DNA of 50,831 nucleotides from Sandaracinaceae bacterium (GCA_019637095.1 JAHBWG010000072.1:1-50831), one strand, 5' to 3'; positions 34,728 through 42,922 are shown, counted from the first letter of the stretch. The notes: generated by a model from the letters alone, not told the origin. A program made the numbers and translations.

Positions 34728-34867
34728 GGAGGGGTTGTTCCAACCCCTCCCCCCATGCGGCAAGCCGCATGGGGCCCCCCACCCAAGGCGAACGCGGCGG
34801 AGCCGCGTTCGACCCCATCGCGGGGCGATGGGGCCCCCTCGACCGACGCCTGTCGCTACGCGACAGG
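34728..34867. repeat. Hairpin array, convergent junction B
   Basis: Five perfect hairpins in a row between convergent genes: 34728-34750 (10 bp, TTC loop), 34751-34774 (11 bp, AA loop), 34789-34811 (10 bp, GGA loop), 34813-34833 (9 bp, GGG loop) and 34849-34867 (8 bp, TAC loop). Several stems share sequence with junction A. The first sits 8 bases after the mmsA stop. They probably end transcription in both directions; several stems in a row suggests a repeat family rather than one terminator. Confidence 0.7.
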
Positions 34868-34898
34868 CTGGTCTCGAAGGTAGCCGCCCCTCGCGTGC

Positions 34899-35480
34899 TC
34901 ACTCGCAGCGCGAGCTGAGCTCGGCGCAGCCGTCCTCGTCGGAGCCGTCGTCGCACTGCCAGTTGCCGTCGCAGCGCGCCGGGCGGGCCGAGCGGATCAC
35001 GCTCCCGCTCCGGCACGCGTGCTCGAAGCAACCGAGCTCGTCCGAGCCGTCCGCGCAGTCGCGCGTGCCGTTGCACGCGCTCCACTCGCTGATGACCGAT
35101 CCGTCGCCGCACCGGAACACGCCGGGCATCCTCGTCGTCGCGCAGCCCGCTTCGTCTTCGCCATCCGCGCAGTCGGAGAAGCCGTTGCAGACCCGCTCGA
35201 GGCCGACGAGCGCGCCGTCGCGGCAGCGGTAGGCGCAGCGCTCGTCGCACTCGAGCCGCAGCGCGATCGATCGCCCGCACACCGTATCCGTCAGCGCCTC
35301 GCAGCTCGCCGACGCGAGGCAGCGCTCGTAGCAGTCGCTCGGCGCGTAGAAGCTGCGTGTGAGCCGCGGGCCGTGCACGCCCTCGGTCGCGAGGCCGCAG
35401 TCGTCGAGGCGGTCGGCGAGCGAGCCGTGGCAGCCGCCGGCGAGACAGAGCAGCACCGCGTGCGCGAGAGCTCGGAGCAT
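34899..35480 (-). CDS. Lipoprotein with three LDL-receptor class A-like repeats
   Basis: A 193-residue lipoprotein (LAGGC, Cys17). After a Cys-rich N-terminal part it has three tandem LDLa-like repeats ending SDCADGEDEAGC, RDCADGSDELGC and WQCDDGSDEDGC, each with the acidic calcium-binding box. In each repeat the cysteine of the CxxGxCI position is replaced (GALV, GSVI, GSVI), so the canonical C1-C3 disulfide is missing while C2-C5 and C4-C6 can form. Presumably a calcium-dependent binding protein at the cell surface. ATG at 35480 starts the signal; divergent from the first DUF2330 gene. Confidence 0.85.
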   Translation of the reverse strand: MLRALAHAVLLCLAGGCHGSLADRLDDCGLATEGVHGPRLTRSFYAPSDCYERCLASASCEALTDTVCGRSIALRLECDERCAYRCRDGALVGLERVCNGFSDCADGEDEAGCATTRMPGVFRCGDGSVISEWSACNGTRDCADGSDELGCFEHACRSGSVIRSARPARCDGNWQCDDGSDEDGCAELSSRCE

Positions 35481-35494
35481 GCGCGAACCGTAGC

Positions 35495-35509
35495 GCAACG
35501 CGCGTGCCG
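35495..35509 (-). promoter_or_regulatory. Sigma-54 promoter of the LDLa gene
   Basis: On the minus strand the site reads CGGCACGCGCGTTGC, identical to the sigma-54 consensus TGGCACG-N4-TTGC except for the first base. The predicted start lies about 3 bases before the ATG at 35480, so the message may be almost leaderless. Confidence 0.6.
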
Positions 35510-35578
35510 TGCGTCGAGGCCGACGAGCGCGTCAGCGCGGCGCGGTCGCGAGCGATCCCGCGCGGCGCGCTTGTGCCT

Positions 35579-35591
35579 CGTTGCGCCAACG
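35579..35591. repeat. Inverted repeat between divergent sigma-54 promoters
   Basis: CGTTG and CAACG flank CGC between the LDLa and DUF2330 promoters. It is a candidate shared activator site, centred about 59 bases before the predicted DUF2330 start. Confidence 0.3.
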
Positions 35592-35617
35592 CTCGCGCAG
35601 CGCGCGCGGCCGCGCGC

Positions 35618-35632
35618 TGGCTCGGGCCTTGC
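35618..35632 (+). promoter_or_regulatory. Sigma-54 promoter of the first DUF2330 gene
   Basis: TGGCTCGGGCCTTGC matches TGGCACG-N4-TTGC except T for A at one place, with exact spacing. The predicted start near 35644 leaves a 26-base leader containing the Shine-Dalgarno sequence GGAGGG. Confidence 0.72.
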
Positions 35633-35669
35633 GGCGCGGCGACCGGGGCTCCGCACCGGAGGGACGCAC

Positions 35670-37394
35670 GTGACGCAGACGAACCACCTCGGGCTCGCGA
35701 CCGCGGGCCTCTTCGGCGCGCTCGCCGCGCTCGGGCCGAGCGCGCCCGCCGCCGCCTGCGGCGGCTTCTTCTGCGACCAGACCCAGCCGGTCGAGCAGGC
35801 GGCCGAGCGCATCATCTTCCACCGCGGCGGGGACGGCACCGTCACCGCCGTGATCCAGATCCGCTACGCAGGCCCGGCGGAGGAGTTCGCGTGGGTGCTG
35901 CCCGTCGCCGGGCGCCCCGCGGTCGGCGTGTCGTCGGACCTCGCGTTCACCCGCCTCTCGAATGCGACGAGCCCGCAATACATCTTGACGACCACCGTCG
36001 ACGGTGCGTGCTACGTGGATCCGCCGCCCTCGCTCCAAGACGGCGGGTTCGCCGCCGCCGACGCGTCGGCGGGGCCGTCGGGCCCGGACCCCGGCGAGGT
36101 CACCGTCGTCGACTCCGGCGCGGTCGGCCCGTACGACTACGTGATCCTCTCGCTGACCCCGGGCGCGCCGGAGCCGGCGAGCGTGGCGGTCGAGTGGCTC
36201 CGCGAGAACGGCTACCAGATCGATCCGAGCGGCGCCGCGCGCCTCGCGCCCTACCTCGAGGGCGGCATGAACCTGCTCGCGTTCCGTCTCACCAAGGGCA
36301 CCGACGCCGGCTCGATCCGCCCCGTCGTCCTGGGCTTCGGCGCGGGCCTCGCCACGATCCCGATCCGCCCGACCGCGGTCGCCGCCGTCGCGGACATGCC
36401 GATGATCGTGTGGGTGCTCGGCCCGCACCGCGCGATCCCCGTGAACTACCGCGCGCTCGAGCTGAACGAGGCGCTGATCGACTGGCTCGACCCGACGACC
36501 ACCTACGACGCGGTCGTGACCGAGGCCGCGAACCAGGCGGGCGGGCAGGGCTTCGTCACGGAGATGAGCGGGCCGGCGGGTGAGCTGAGCACGGTCGTCT
36601 TCTCGGACGGCGAGGAGGCGCGCTGGGCCTCGCTCACCGATCGCGCGACCTGGGAGGCGCCGTGGTGGCGCGTCACCGACGCGATCGGCGACTTCCGCCG
36701 CTACGACGGCATGGGCGACGTGATCGCGGCGACGGTGCCGCTGCCCGACGGCGTCGACGCGGACCAGCTCGAGGCGTGCCCGTGGTGCTTCTCGGAGCCG
36801 GAGGGCTTCGCGGACGCGTTCGACGTGGACGCGTTCCTCGCCGCGATGGAGGCGCTCGTGATCGAGCCGATGCGCGTCACGCGCCGCCTCTTCGACACGT
36901 CCTCGGTCGTCACGCGCTTCTACACGACGATGAGCGCCGACGAGATGACGCGAGACCCGTCGTTCGCGTTCAACCCCGACCTCGCGCCGATCGACCGGAC
37001 GCGGCGTGCGCGCCGCGTGATCGAGTGCTCGCCCGACGTGCGCCTGCCGGACGCGCCGTGGCGCGTGGTGCTCTCGAACGGGCTCGTGGTGCGCGGCCGT
37101 GGCAACCGCTGGCCCTACCGCGCGGGCGCAGGCATGCCCGCCAACGCGCGCATCCTGCGCTACGGGACGGAGGGGCAAGGCGACGTGCTGATCGACAACT
37201 CCGCCGCGATCGCCGCCGCGCTGCCCCACCGTGACGAGCGGCTCGCGAGCCCGCCGTCGACGCCGCCGCCGGGCTCGGGCGGGCTCATGGAGGCGATGGG
37301 CTGCCACGCCGCGCCCGGCGGGTCGGGCGGCGCGTGGGCGCTCGCCCTGCTCGCCTTCGCCGCCCTCGGCCGGCGGTCTCGCGGGCGCGGCTGA
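35670..37394 (+). CDS. DUF2330 surface protein, MYXO-CTERM-like tail (copy 1)
   Basis: A 574-residue exported protein of unknown function. GTG at 35670 has a good ribosome site (GGAGGG) and starts a signal ending AAA before CGGFFCDQTQPVEQAAERI, the DUF2330 opening with paired cysteines. The body is beta-rich. A Pro/Gly/Ser linker leads to MGCHAAPGG, a hydrophobic stretch (WALALLAFAALG) and RRSRGRG, a MYXO-CTERM-type anchor. About half of the residues match the next gene, including a 45-residue block around ENGYQIDPSGAARLAPYLEG. Confidence 0.88.
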   Translation: MTQTNHLGLATAGLFGALAALGPSAPAAACGGFFCDQTQPVEQAAERIIFHRGGDGTVTAVIQIRYAGPAEEFAWVLPVAGRPAVGVSSDLAFTRLSNATSPQYILTTTVDGACYVDPPPSLQDGGFAAADASAGPSGPDPGEVTVVDSGAVGPYDYVILSLTPGAPEPASVAVEWLRENGYQIDPSGAARLAPYLEGGMNLLAFRLTKGTDAGSIRPVVLGFGAGLATIPIRPTAVAAVADMPMIVWVLGPHRAIPVNYRALELNEALIDWLDPTTTYDAVVTEAANQAGGQGFVTEMSGPAGELSTVVFSDGEEARWASLTDRATWEAPWWRVTDAIGDFRRYDGMGDVIAATVPLPDGVDADQLEACPWCFSEPEGFADAFDVDAFLAAMEALVIEPMRVTRRLFDTSSVVTRFYTTMSADEMTRDPSFAFNPDLAPIDRTRRARRVIECSPDVRLPDAPWRVVLSNGLVVRGRGNRWPYRAGAGMPANARILRYGTEGQGDVLIDNSAAIAAALPHRDERLASPPSTPPPGSGGLMEAMGCHAAPGGSGGAWALALLAFAALGRRSRGRG

Positions 37395-37418
37395 ACGGGC
37401 GTTCCTGCGACGCCTCGT

Positions 37419-37437
37419 CACGGCCCGGTCGGCCGTG
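37419..37437. repeat. Inverted repeat between the DUF2330 genes
   Basis: CACGGCC and GGCCGTG flank CGGTC, 25 bases after the first stop and about 82 bases before the predicted start of the second gene. It could be a terminator stem or the upstream activator site of a sigma-54 promoter. Confidence 0.4.
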
Positions 37438-37483
37438 TGTGCCCCGCTGCGCCAGGTCCCCGTTCGTGCTGCGGTGCGCGCGC

Positions 37484-37498
37484 TGGAACGTCTCTTGC
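37484..37498 (+). promoter_or_regulatory. Sigma-54 promoter of the second DUF2330 gene
   Basis: TGGAACGTCTCTTGC fits TGGCACG-N4-TTGC with A for C at the fourth base and exact spacing. The predicted start near 37510 gives a 34-base leader with GGAGGA at 37534-37539. Confidence 0.68.
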
Positions 37499-37543
37499 GC
37501 CGGATGCCCCACGGGCGTCTCTCGTGGCGCCCCCGGAGGACCG

Positions 37544-39238
37544 ATGAGCAACAAGAGCCACCTCGCGCTCGCGGGCAGCGCGCTCGCCGTCGCGCTCGCT
37601 GCGGCCGCGCCCGCCGCCCCCGCCGCCGCCTGCGGCGGCTTCTTCTGCGACGCCGCCCAGCCCGTCAACCAGGCCGCCGAGCGCATCGTCTTCGCGCGCG
37701 AGCCGGACGGATCGGTCACCGCCGTGATCCAGATCCAGTACGCGGGCGCCGCGGAGGAGTTCGCGTGGCTGTTGCCCGTCGCGGGGAGCCCCGAGGTGCG
37801 CGTCTCGTCGAACGAGGCGTTCCGCCGCCTGCAGCAGGCGACCAACCCGCAGTACCTGCTCAACACGATCGTCGAGGGCAACTGCCGCGACGACCGGCTC
37901 GCCTTCGGCCCGAGCGACAGCGCGGGCGGCGGCGGCGCGGACGCGGGCGCCCTCGCGCCCGGCCCGGGCGGCGTGACGGTCGTGAACCAGGGCTCCGTCG
38001 GTCCGTACGACTTCGTCGTGATCTCGGTCGATCCCGAGCTGCCGACGGCCTCCGACGTCGCGGTCGAGTGGCTGCGCGAGAACGGCTATCAGATCGACCC
38101 GAGCGGCGCGGCGCGCCTCGCGCCCTACCTCGAGGGCGGCATGAACCTGCTCGCGTTCCGGCTCACCAAGGGCAACGACACCGGCGCCATCCGCCCGGTG
38201 ATGCTCGGCTTCGGACCCGGCCTCGCGACGATCCCGCTGCGCCCCACCGCGGTCGCGGCGGTCGACGACATGGGGATCATGGTCTGGGTGCTCGGCCCGC
38301 ACCGCGCGGTGCCCGTCAACTACCGTTCCCTCGAGCTGAACGAGGCGCTCATCGACTGGCTCAACCCGAACCGCAACTACAACGCGGTGGTGACCGAGGC
38401 CGCCAACCAGGCGGGCGGGCAGGGCTTCGTCACGGAGATGAGCGGTGAGGCGCGTCCGCTCGCCGACACGATCTTCGCGGATTGGGAGCTGAGCCAGTGG
38501 GCCGCCGCGTCCGACCTCTCGAGCTGGGGCGACGTGCGCGGCCGGCTCGTCGACGTGCTCTCGACGTTCGGCTCGCACGACGGCATCCGCGAGGTGGTGG
38601 ATCGCACCGTGCCGCTCGCGCCGGGCGTCGACGTCGACGCGTTCCTGTCGTGCCTCGGGTGCGACGGCCAGCTCGGCTCGCTCGACGCGTTCGACGTCGG
38701 CGCGTTCCTCTCCGCGATGGAGGCGCAGGTCATCGAGCCGATGCGCCAGACGCGGGCGCTCTTCGAGCGCTCGCCGACGGTGACGCGCTTCTACACGACG
38801 ATGAGCGCCGACGAGATGTCGGTCGACCCGTCGTTCGCCTTCAACCCGGATCTGCCGCCGGTCGCGGCGCTGCGCCAGGCCGACCGCATCATCGAGTGCT
38901 CGCCGGGCATCAGCCAGTTCGAGGCGCCGTGGCGCGTCGTGCTGCCGAACGGGCAGACCGTGCGCGGCATGGGCAACACGTGGCCCTTCACCGTCGGTGA
39001 GGAGGGCGGCCTGCCCGCGAACTTCCGCATCCGCCGCGTCGGCACCGAGGGGGAGGGCGAGGTGATCGTCGACAACGGCGCGCTCATCGCCGCCGCGCTC
39101 GCCGACCACAACGCGCGCGCGCCGCGCCTGCGCACGTCGGCGTGCAGCGTCTCGCCGGTCGCGAGCGGCGGCGCGCTCTTCGGGCTGTTCGCGCTCGGCG
39201 CGCTCGGCGCGCTCGCCTTCCGCCGCCGCCGGAGCTGA
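37544..39238 (+). CDS. DUF2330 surface protein, MYXO-CTERM-like tail (copy 2)
   Basis: A 564-residue paralogue of the preceding gene with its own sigma-54 promoter and ribosome site. The signal ends AAA before CGGFFCDAAQPVNQAAERI. The cysteine pairs, the ENGYQIDPSGAARLAPYLEG block and FYTTMSADEM near the C-terminus match copy 1; the linker with DAGALAPGPGG differs. It ends TSACSVSPVASGG, a hydrophobic segment (LFGLFALGALGALAF) and RRRRS. The two probably form a related surface layer or complex. A small lipoprotein gene follows 4 bases later. Confidence 0.88.
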   Translation: MSNKSHLALAGSALAVALAAAAPAAPAAACGGFFCDAAQPVNQAAERIVFAREPDGSVTAVIQIQYAGAAEEFAWLLPVAGSPEVRVSSNEAFRRLQQATNPQYLLNTIVEGNCRDDRLAFGPSDSAGGGGADAGALAPGPGGVTVVNQGSVGPYDFVVISVDPELPTASDVAVEWLRENGYQIDPSGAARLAPYLEGGMNLLAFRLTKGNDTGAIRPVMLGFGPGLATIPLRPTAVAAVDDMGIMVWVLGPHRAVPVNYRSLELNEALIDWLNPNRNYNAVVTEAANQAGGQGFVTEMSGEARPLADTIFADWELSQWAAASDLSSWGDVRGRLVDVLSTFGSHDGIREVVDRTVPLAPGVDVDAFLSCLGCDGQLGSLDAFDVGAFLSAMEAQVIEPMRQTRALFERSPTVTRFYTTMSADEMSVDPSFAFNPDLPPVAALRQADRIIECSPGISQFEAPWRVVLPNGQTVRGMGNTWPFTVGEEGGLPANFRIRRVGTEGEGEVIVDNGALIAAALADHNARAPRLRTSACSVSPVASGGALFGLFALGALGALAFRRRRS

Positions 39239-39242
39239 GCCC

Positions 39243-39734
39243 GTGCGCGCCGTCTCCCTCGCCCTCTTCGCGCTCCCCGCCCTCGCGGGCGGCTGCGCGT
39301 CGGTCGCCGACCCGGGCGAGGGAGATCCGCGCATCGAGGTCGGCACCGGGACGTGGCGCTACGAGCCGCTCGAGGACGGCGACGGCGTGCCGCTCGTGTT
39401 CGGCGCGCAAGGGGGCTGGCACCTCTGGGTCGCCGTGCGCGCGTACGACGTCGACGTGGATTTCGGGAGCCTCGAGGTCGTCCACCAGCCCGCCGACGAG
39501 CGCCTGCCCCCGAGCACCACGCGCATCGGCGTCACGCTCGACCCGCCCGACGCGACCGGCGGACGCGCGTACCTCGGCTGGCCCGCGATCCTCGCCGACC
39601 CCGCGTGCTCGGTCGGCGAGCTCCATCGCCTGCAAGTGACGTTGACGCCCGCGAGCGGCGGGCGGCTCACCGCGGAGCGCTACGTGCGCGTCCTGGGCGG
39701 CGAGCACCCGCCGCCGCCCTGCGGCGCCGAGTAG
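39243..39734 (+). CDS. Small hypothetical lipoprotein
   Basis: A 163-residue lipoprotein; GTG at 39243 starts a signal ending LAGGC (Cys18). The mature part is a single beta-rich domain (LVFGAQGGWHLWVAVRAY) with cysteines in ADPACSVGE and PPPPCGAE that may pair. No family recognised. It starts 4 bases after the second DUF2330 stop and should share its sigma-54 promoter, so I infer a partner of the DUF2330 proteins. Confidence 0.72.
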   Translation: MRAVSLALFALPALAGGCASVADPGEGDPRIEVGTGTWRYEPLEDGDGVPLVFGAQGGWHLWVAVRAYDVDVDFGSLEVVHQPADERLPPSTTRIGVTLDPPDATGGRAYLGWPAILADPACSVGELHRLQVTLTPASGGRLTAERYVRVLGGEHPPPPCGAE

Positions 39735-39893
39735 CGCTCGCGCCCGTCTGCGAGAGCGCCCGCCACGCGACCCGTGGGCGCCGGCGCAAGCTCGTTTGCG
39801 GGCGACACGTCGCACACGCGCCCGTGATCCACCTCGACACACCCGCGTGTGCCACCGCATGCCGCGAACACTACGAGCCCGCGGCGCGCGCGG

Positions 39894-39908
39894 CGGCCCG
39901 CCGCTTGC
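39894..39908 (+). promoter_or_regulatory. Sigma-54-like promoter of the beta-propeller gene
   Basis: CGGCCCGCCGCTTGC followed by T has exact -24/-12 spacing and differs at only two bases from the site at 24397. The predicted start near 39920 favours the ATG at 39935 over the one at 39923. Confidence 0.48.
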
Positions 39909-39934
39909 TCTCGTCGCCTCTCATGCCTCCTCTC

Positions 39935-42922
39935 ATGAGAGATCGACTGCCGCTTGGTTCGCTCGTGCTCTGGCTCGCCTGCGTCGCGCTCGTCGCGTGC
40001 GGAGAGCCGCTCCCCCCTGGGTACGAAGGTGACGACTTCGAGTCCGCGGGCTGGGCTGGCTCGAGCCCGATGGGCTCGCCGGGCTCGGGTGCCGACGCTG
40101 GCGCCGCCGCCCCTGGACCGGACGGCGCCGAGGATCTCGGCGCGCCGCGCGAGGTCGAAGAGGCCGACCTCTACCGCGTCGCCGGCGACCGCCTCTACGT
40201 CCTCAATCAGTACCGCGGCCTCTACGTCTTCGACCTCACCGACCCGGATCACCCGCGCGAGCTCGGCCGCATGCCGCTCAGCGGACACCCGGTCGAGATG
40301 TACATCCGCGGCGATCGCGCGTACGCGATCCTCAGCGACTACTTCACCTACTGGTACGACGAGACCCGCCCGCGCGACGCCGGGCTCAGCCCGTACTTCG
40401 GCAGCCGCATCGTCGCGATCGATCTGTCCGACCCGAGCGCCCCCGAGGAGCTCGGCGACGTCCTGCTCGACGGCTACGTCGCGGACACGCGCCTCGTCGG
40501 CGACGTGATCTACGCCGTCGCCAACCGCTACGCGTGGTGGAGCCACTGGGGCGTGAGCCCCTCCGAGACGCGCGACCAGACCGTGCTCACCTCGATCGAC
40601 ATCGCCGATCCGGCGCGCATCACGCAGGTCGCGCAGCTCACGCTCGAGGGCAACGGCTGGTTCGTCCACGCGACGAGCGACGCCTTCATCCTGGCGGGCA
40701 ACGACTCCTCGCCCGGCTCCTGGGAGTCGCAGACCGAGGTCCGCTACTTCGACATCTCGGATCCGCGCGGCGCGATCGCGGCGCGCGGTGCCCTGCGCCT
40801 GGGCGGCTGGATGCGCGACGACACCGCGCTCCACGTCCACGAGGGCCAGCTCCGCGTGCTCACGCGCAGCTCGAACGGCGTGACGACGCACGTCCGCATC
40901 TTCGACGCGACGCAGCCCGACACGCTGCCGATGCTCGGCCAGCTCGACTACGACTACGAGGGCTCCGTCTTCGGTACCACGTTCGACGGTGACCGCCTCT
41001 ACATGATCCACTACATGACGATCGACCCGCTCGAGGTCGTCGACCTCTCGGATCCGACCGCGCCCTACATCGCGGGGATCCTCGAGATGCCCGGCTGGGT
41101 CGAGCGGATCGCCGCGCGCGGGGATCGGCTCGTCGGCCTCGGCGTCGACGACACCGACGGCACGCAACGCACCTCGCTCACCCTCTTCGACGTCAGCGAC
41201 CCGAGCGACCCGCAGCTGCTCGCGCGCGAGAACGTCGACGCGGAGTGGTCGTGGTCGGCCGCGACGTGGGAGCGCAAGGCGTGGACGGTCGACTGGCGCG
41301 AGGGCCTCGCGCTCTTCCCGTACTCCGGCTACAGCACGACGCCCGACGGATGGGGCGGCTACCACCACGCGCTCTCGATCGTCGAGGTCGGTCGTGACTC
41401 GCTCACGCGCCGCGGCACCGTCGAGTCGCCCTCGCCCGTCGAGCGCGGGTTCTTCCACGCGGGCCGGGTGTACTCGCTCTCGCTGACGACCCTCCAGGTC
41501 GTCGACGTCCGCGACCGCGCGCGCCCCGTCGCGACGGGGACCGTCGAGCTCGCCCGCAACCTCGCCGACTACACGCGCACCGCGCGCGCCGGCGTCGAGC
41601 TGATCCGGCCGATCGAGTACTACGACCAGGGGGGCACCACGCTGCGCACGACGCCGCTCGGCGCGCCGGACGGCTCCGCCGAGCTCGGCCGCGTGACCCT
41701 CGACCGCGCCGCGGACCGCGTCCTCGCGCACGGTGACCTCGTGCTCGCCGTCGGGACCGGCCGCTGGGGCTGGAGCGACGCCACCACCGGCGCGGGCGTC
41801 GCCGTCGTCGACGTCCGCGACGCGGCCGCGCCGCGCGTCGTCGCCGACCTCGCGCTGCCCGACGTCGCCCCGCTCGATCGCTACGCGCGCGACGGCTACG
41901 CGTACCGCCACGCGAGCTGGCGCGCGAGCTACGGCGCGCCCTACGGGACCGAGTCGGCGGGCGCCCCGCTCCTCGACCTCGGCGGCGGCCGCTTCGCCAT
42001 CGTGCGCACCGTGGGCACCTCTTGCGGTGGCTACGGCGACTCCGTGCGCGAGCTCTGCCGCTCGCTCGAGATCGAGCCTCGTGGCCACACCGAGCGCTAC
42101 GACTACGGCTACGGCTACGGCTACGGCGAGACCTACTACCACGGCACTCGCTTCGACAACGATCTGTTCGTCATCGACGTCTCCGATCCCGCGCGCCCCC
42201 TCGTGCGCGGCCCCTTCTCGATCGGCGAAGGTCGCGTCGAGCAGCCCTTCGTCTCGGACGGCGCGCTCGTCCTGTCGCACGCGCTCCCCTCGCGCGTGGA
42301 CGAGACCGGCCGAACGTGGGTGCGCTGGTTCTACGAGCGCTGGACGCTCGCCGAGGACGGCACCCCGCGGCGCGCGAGCGCGATCAACGTGCCCGGCATC
42401 GTCCTGAGCGTGCGCGCGGACGGCCTCGTCACCCTCGATCAGCAGTGGGCGCGTGACGGCGGCGAGGCGCGCAACACCCTCAACGGCGTCACCGTCGCCG
42501 CGGACCGCGCCACCCGGCGCTCACACGTGGAGCTCGGCGACGGCTGGCTCCCCGCGCTCGCCGTCCGCGGCGATCGCGCCTACGGCCTGCGCGTGCGCCA
42601 GGACTACGGCGCGGACTACTGGCGCACGGCGGCCACGATCGAGGGCGTCGACCTCTCCGATCTCGCCGCGCTGCGCGTCACCCGCTCCACGCCCGTCGGC
42701 GACGGCGCGTGGGCGATCCTCGGCCTCTCCGATCGCACCCTCGCGATCAGCGGCGGCTGGGGCGGCGGCGTCGGCCTCTTCGACCTCTCCGACGACGGCG
42801 GCGTCCGCTTCCGCCGCTACGTCCGCAGCTTCGGCTGGGGCACGCAGATCCATCAGACCGAAGGCACCATGTACCTCGCGGGCGGCCCCTACGGCCTCAC
42901 CACGATCCGCCTCGACGAGTAG
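39935..42922 (+). CDS. Large beta-propeller lipoprotein (LVIVD-like repeats)
   Basis: A 995-residue lipoprotein (lipobox LVAC, Cys21). After a Gly/Ser/Asp linker, at least twelve copies of a xxDLSDPxxPxxxG motif occur across the protein (DLTDPDHPRELG, DLSDPSAPEELG, DVSDPSDPQLLA, DVSDPARPLVRG and others), the pattern of LVIVD-type blades and of the C-terminal beta-propeller family. Twelve blades could form two six-bladed propellers. A YGYGYGYG run (nucleotides 42106-42126) comes from a TACGGC microsatellite that could vary in length. ATG at 39935 is chosen from the promoter position; 39923 is possible. Likely a surface binding protein. Confidence 0.86.
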   Translation: MRDRLPLGSLVLWLACVALVACGEPLPPGYEGDDFESAGWAGSSPMGSPGSGADAGAAAPGPDGAEDLGAPREVEEADLYRVAGDRLYVLNQYRGLYVFDLTDPDHPRELGRMPLSGHPVEMYIRGDRAYAILSDYFTYWYDETRPRDAGLSPYFGSRIVAIDLSDPSAPEELGDVLLDGYVADTRLVGDVIYAVANRYAWWSHWGVSPSETRDQTVLTSIDIADPARITQVAQLTLEGNGWFVHATSDAFILAGNDSSPGSWESQTEVRYFDISDPRGAIAARGALRLGGWMRDDTALHVHEGQLRVLTRSSNGVTTHVRIFDATQPDTLPMLGQLDYDYEGSVFGTTFDGDRLYMIHYMTIDPLEVVDLSDPTAPYIAGILEMPGWVERIAARGDRLVGLGVDDTDGTQRTSLTLFDVSDPSDPQLLARENVDAEWSWSAATWERKAWTVDWREGLALFPYSGYSTTPDGWGGYHHALSIVEVGRDSLTRRGTVESPSPVERGFFHAGRVYSLSLTTLQVVDVRDRARPVATGTVELARNLADYTRTARAGVELIRPIEYYDQGGTTLRTTPLGAPDGSAELGRVTLDRAADRVLAHGDLVLAVGTGRWGWSDATTGAGVAVVDVRDAAAPRVVADLALPDVAPLDRYARDGYAYRHASWRASYGAPYGTESAGAPLLDLGGGRFAIVRTVGTSCGGYGDSVRELCRSLEIEPRGHTERYDYGYGYGYGETYYHGTRFDNDLFVIDVSDPARPLVRGPFSIGEGRVEQPFVSDGALVLSHALPSRVDETGRTWVRWFYERWTLAEDGTPRRASAINVPGIVLSVRADGLVTLDQQWARDGGEARNTLNGVTVAADRATRRSHVELGDGWLPALAVRGDRAYGLRVRQDYGADYWRTAATIEGVDLSDLAALRVTRSTPVGDGAWAILGLSDRTLAISGGWGGGVGLFDLSDDGGVRFRRYVRSFGWGTQIHQTEGTMYLAGGPYGLTTIRLDE
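42104..42126 (+). repeat. TACGGC hexanucleotide microsatellite
   Basis: About four tandem copies of TACGGC code for the Tyr-Gly run in the beta-propeller protein. Unit gain or loss keeps the frame, changing the protein by two residues at a time. Confidence 0.6.
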
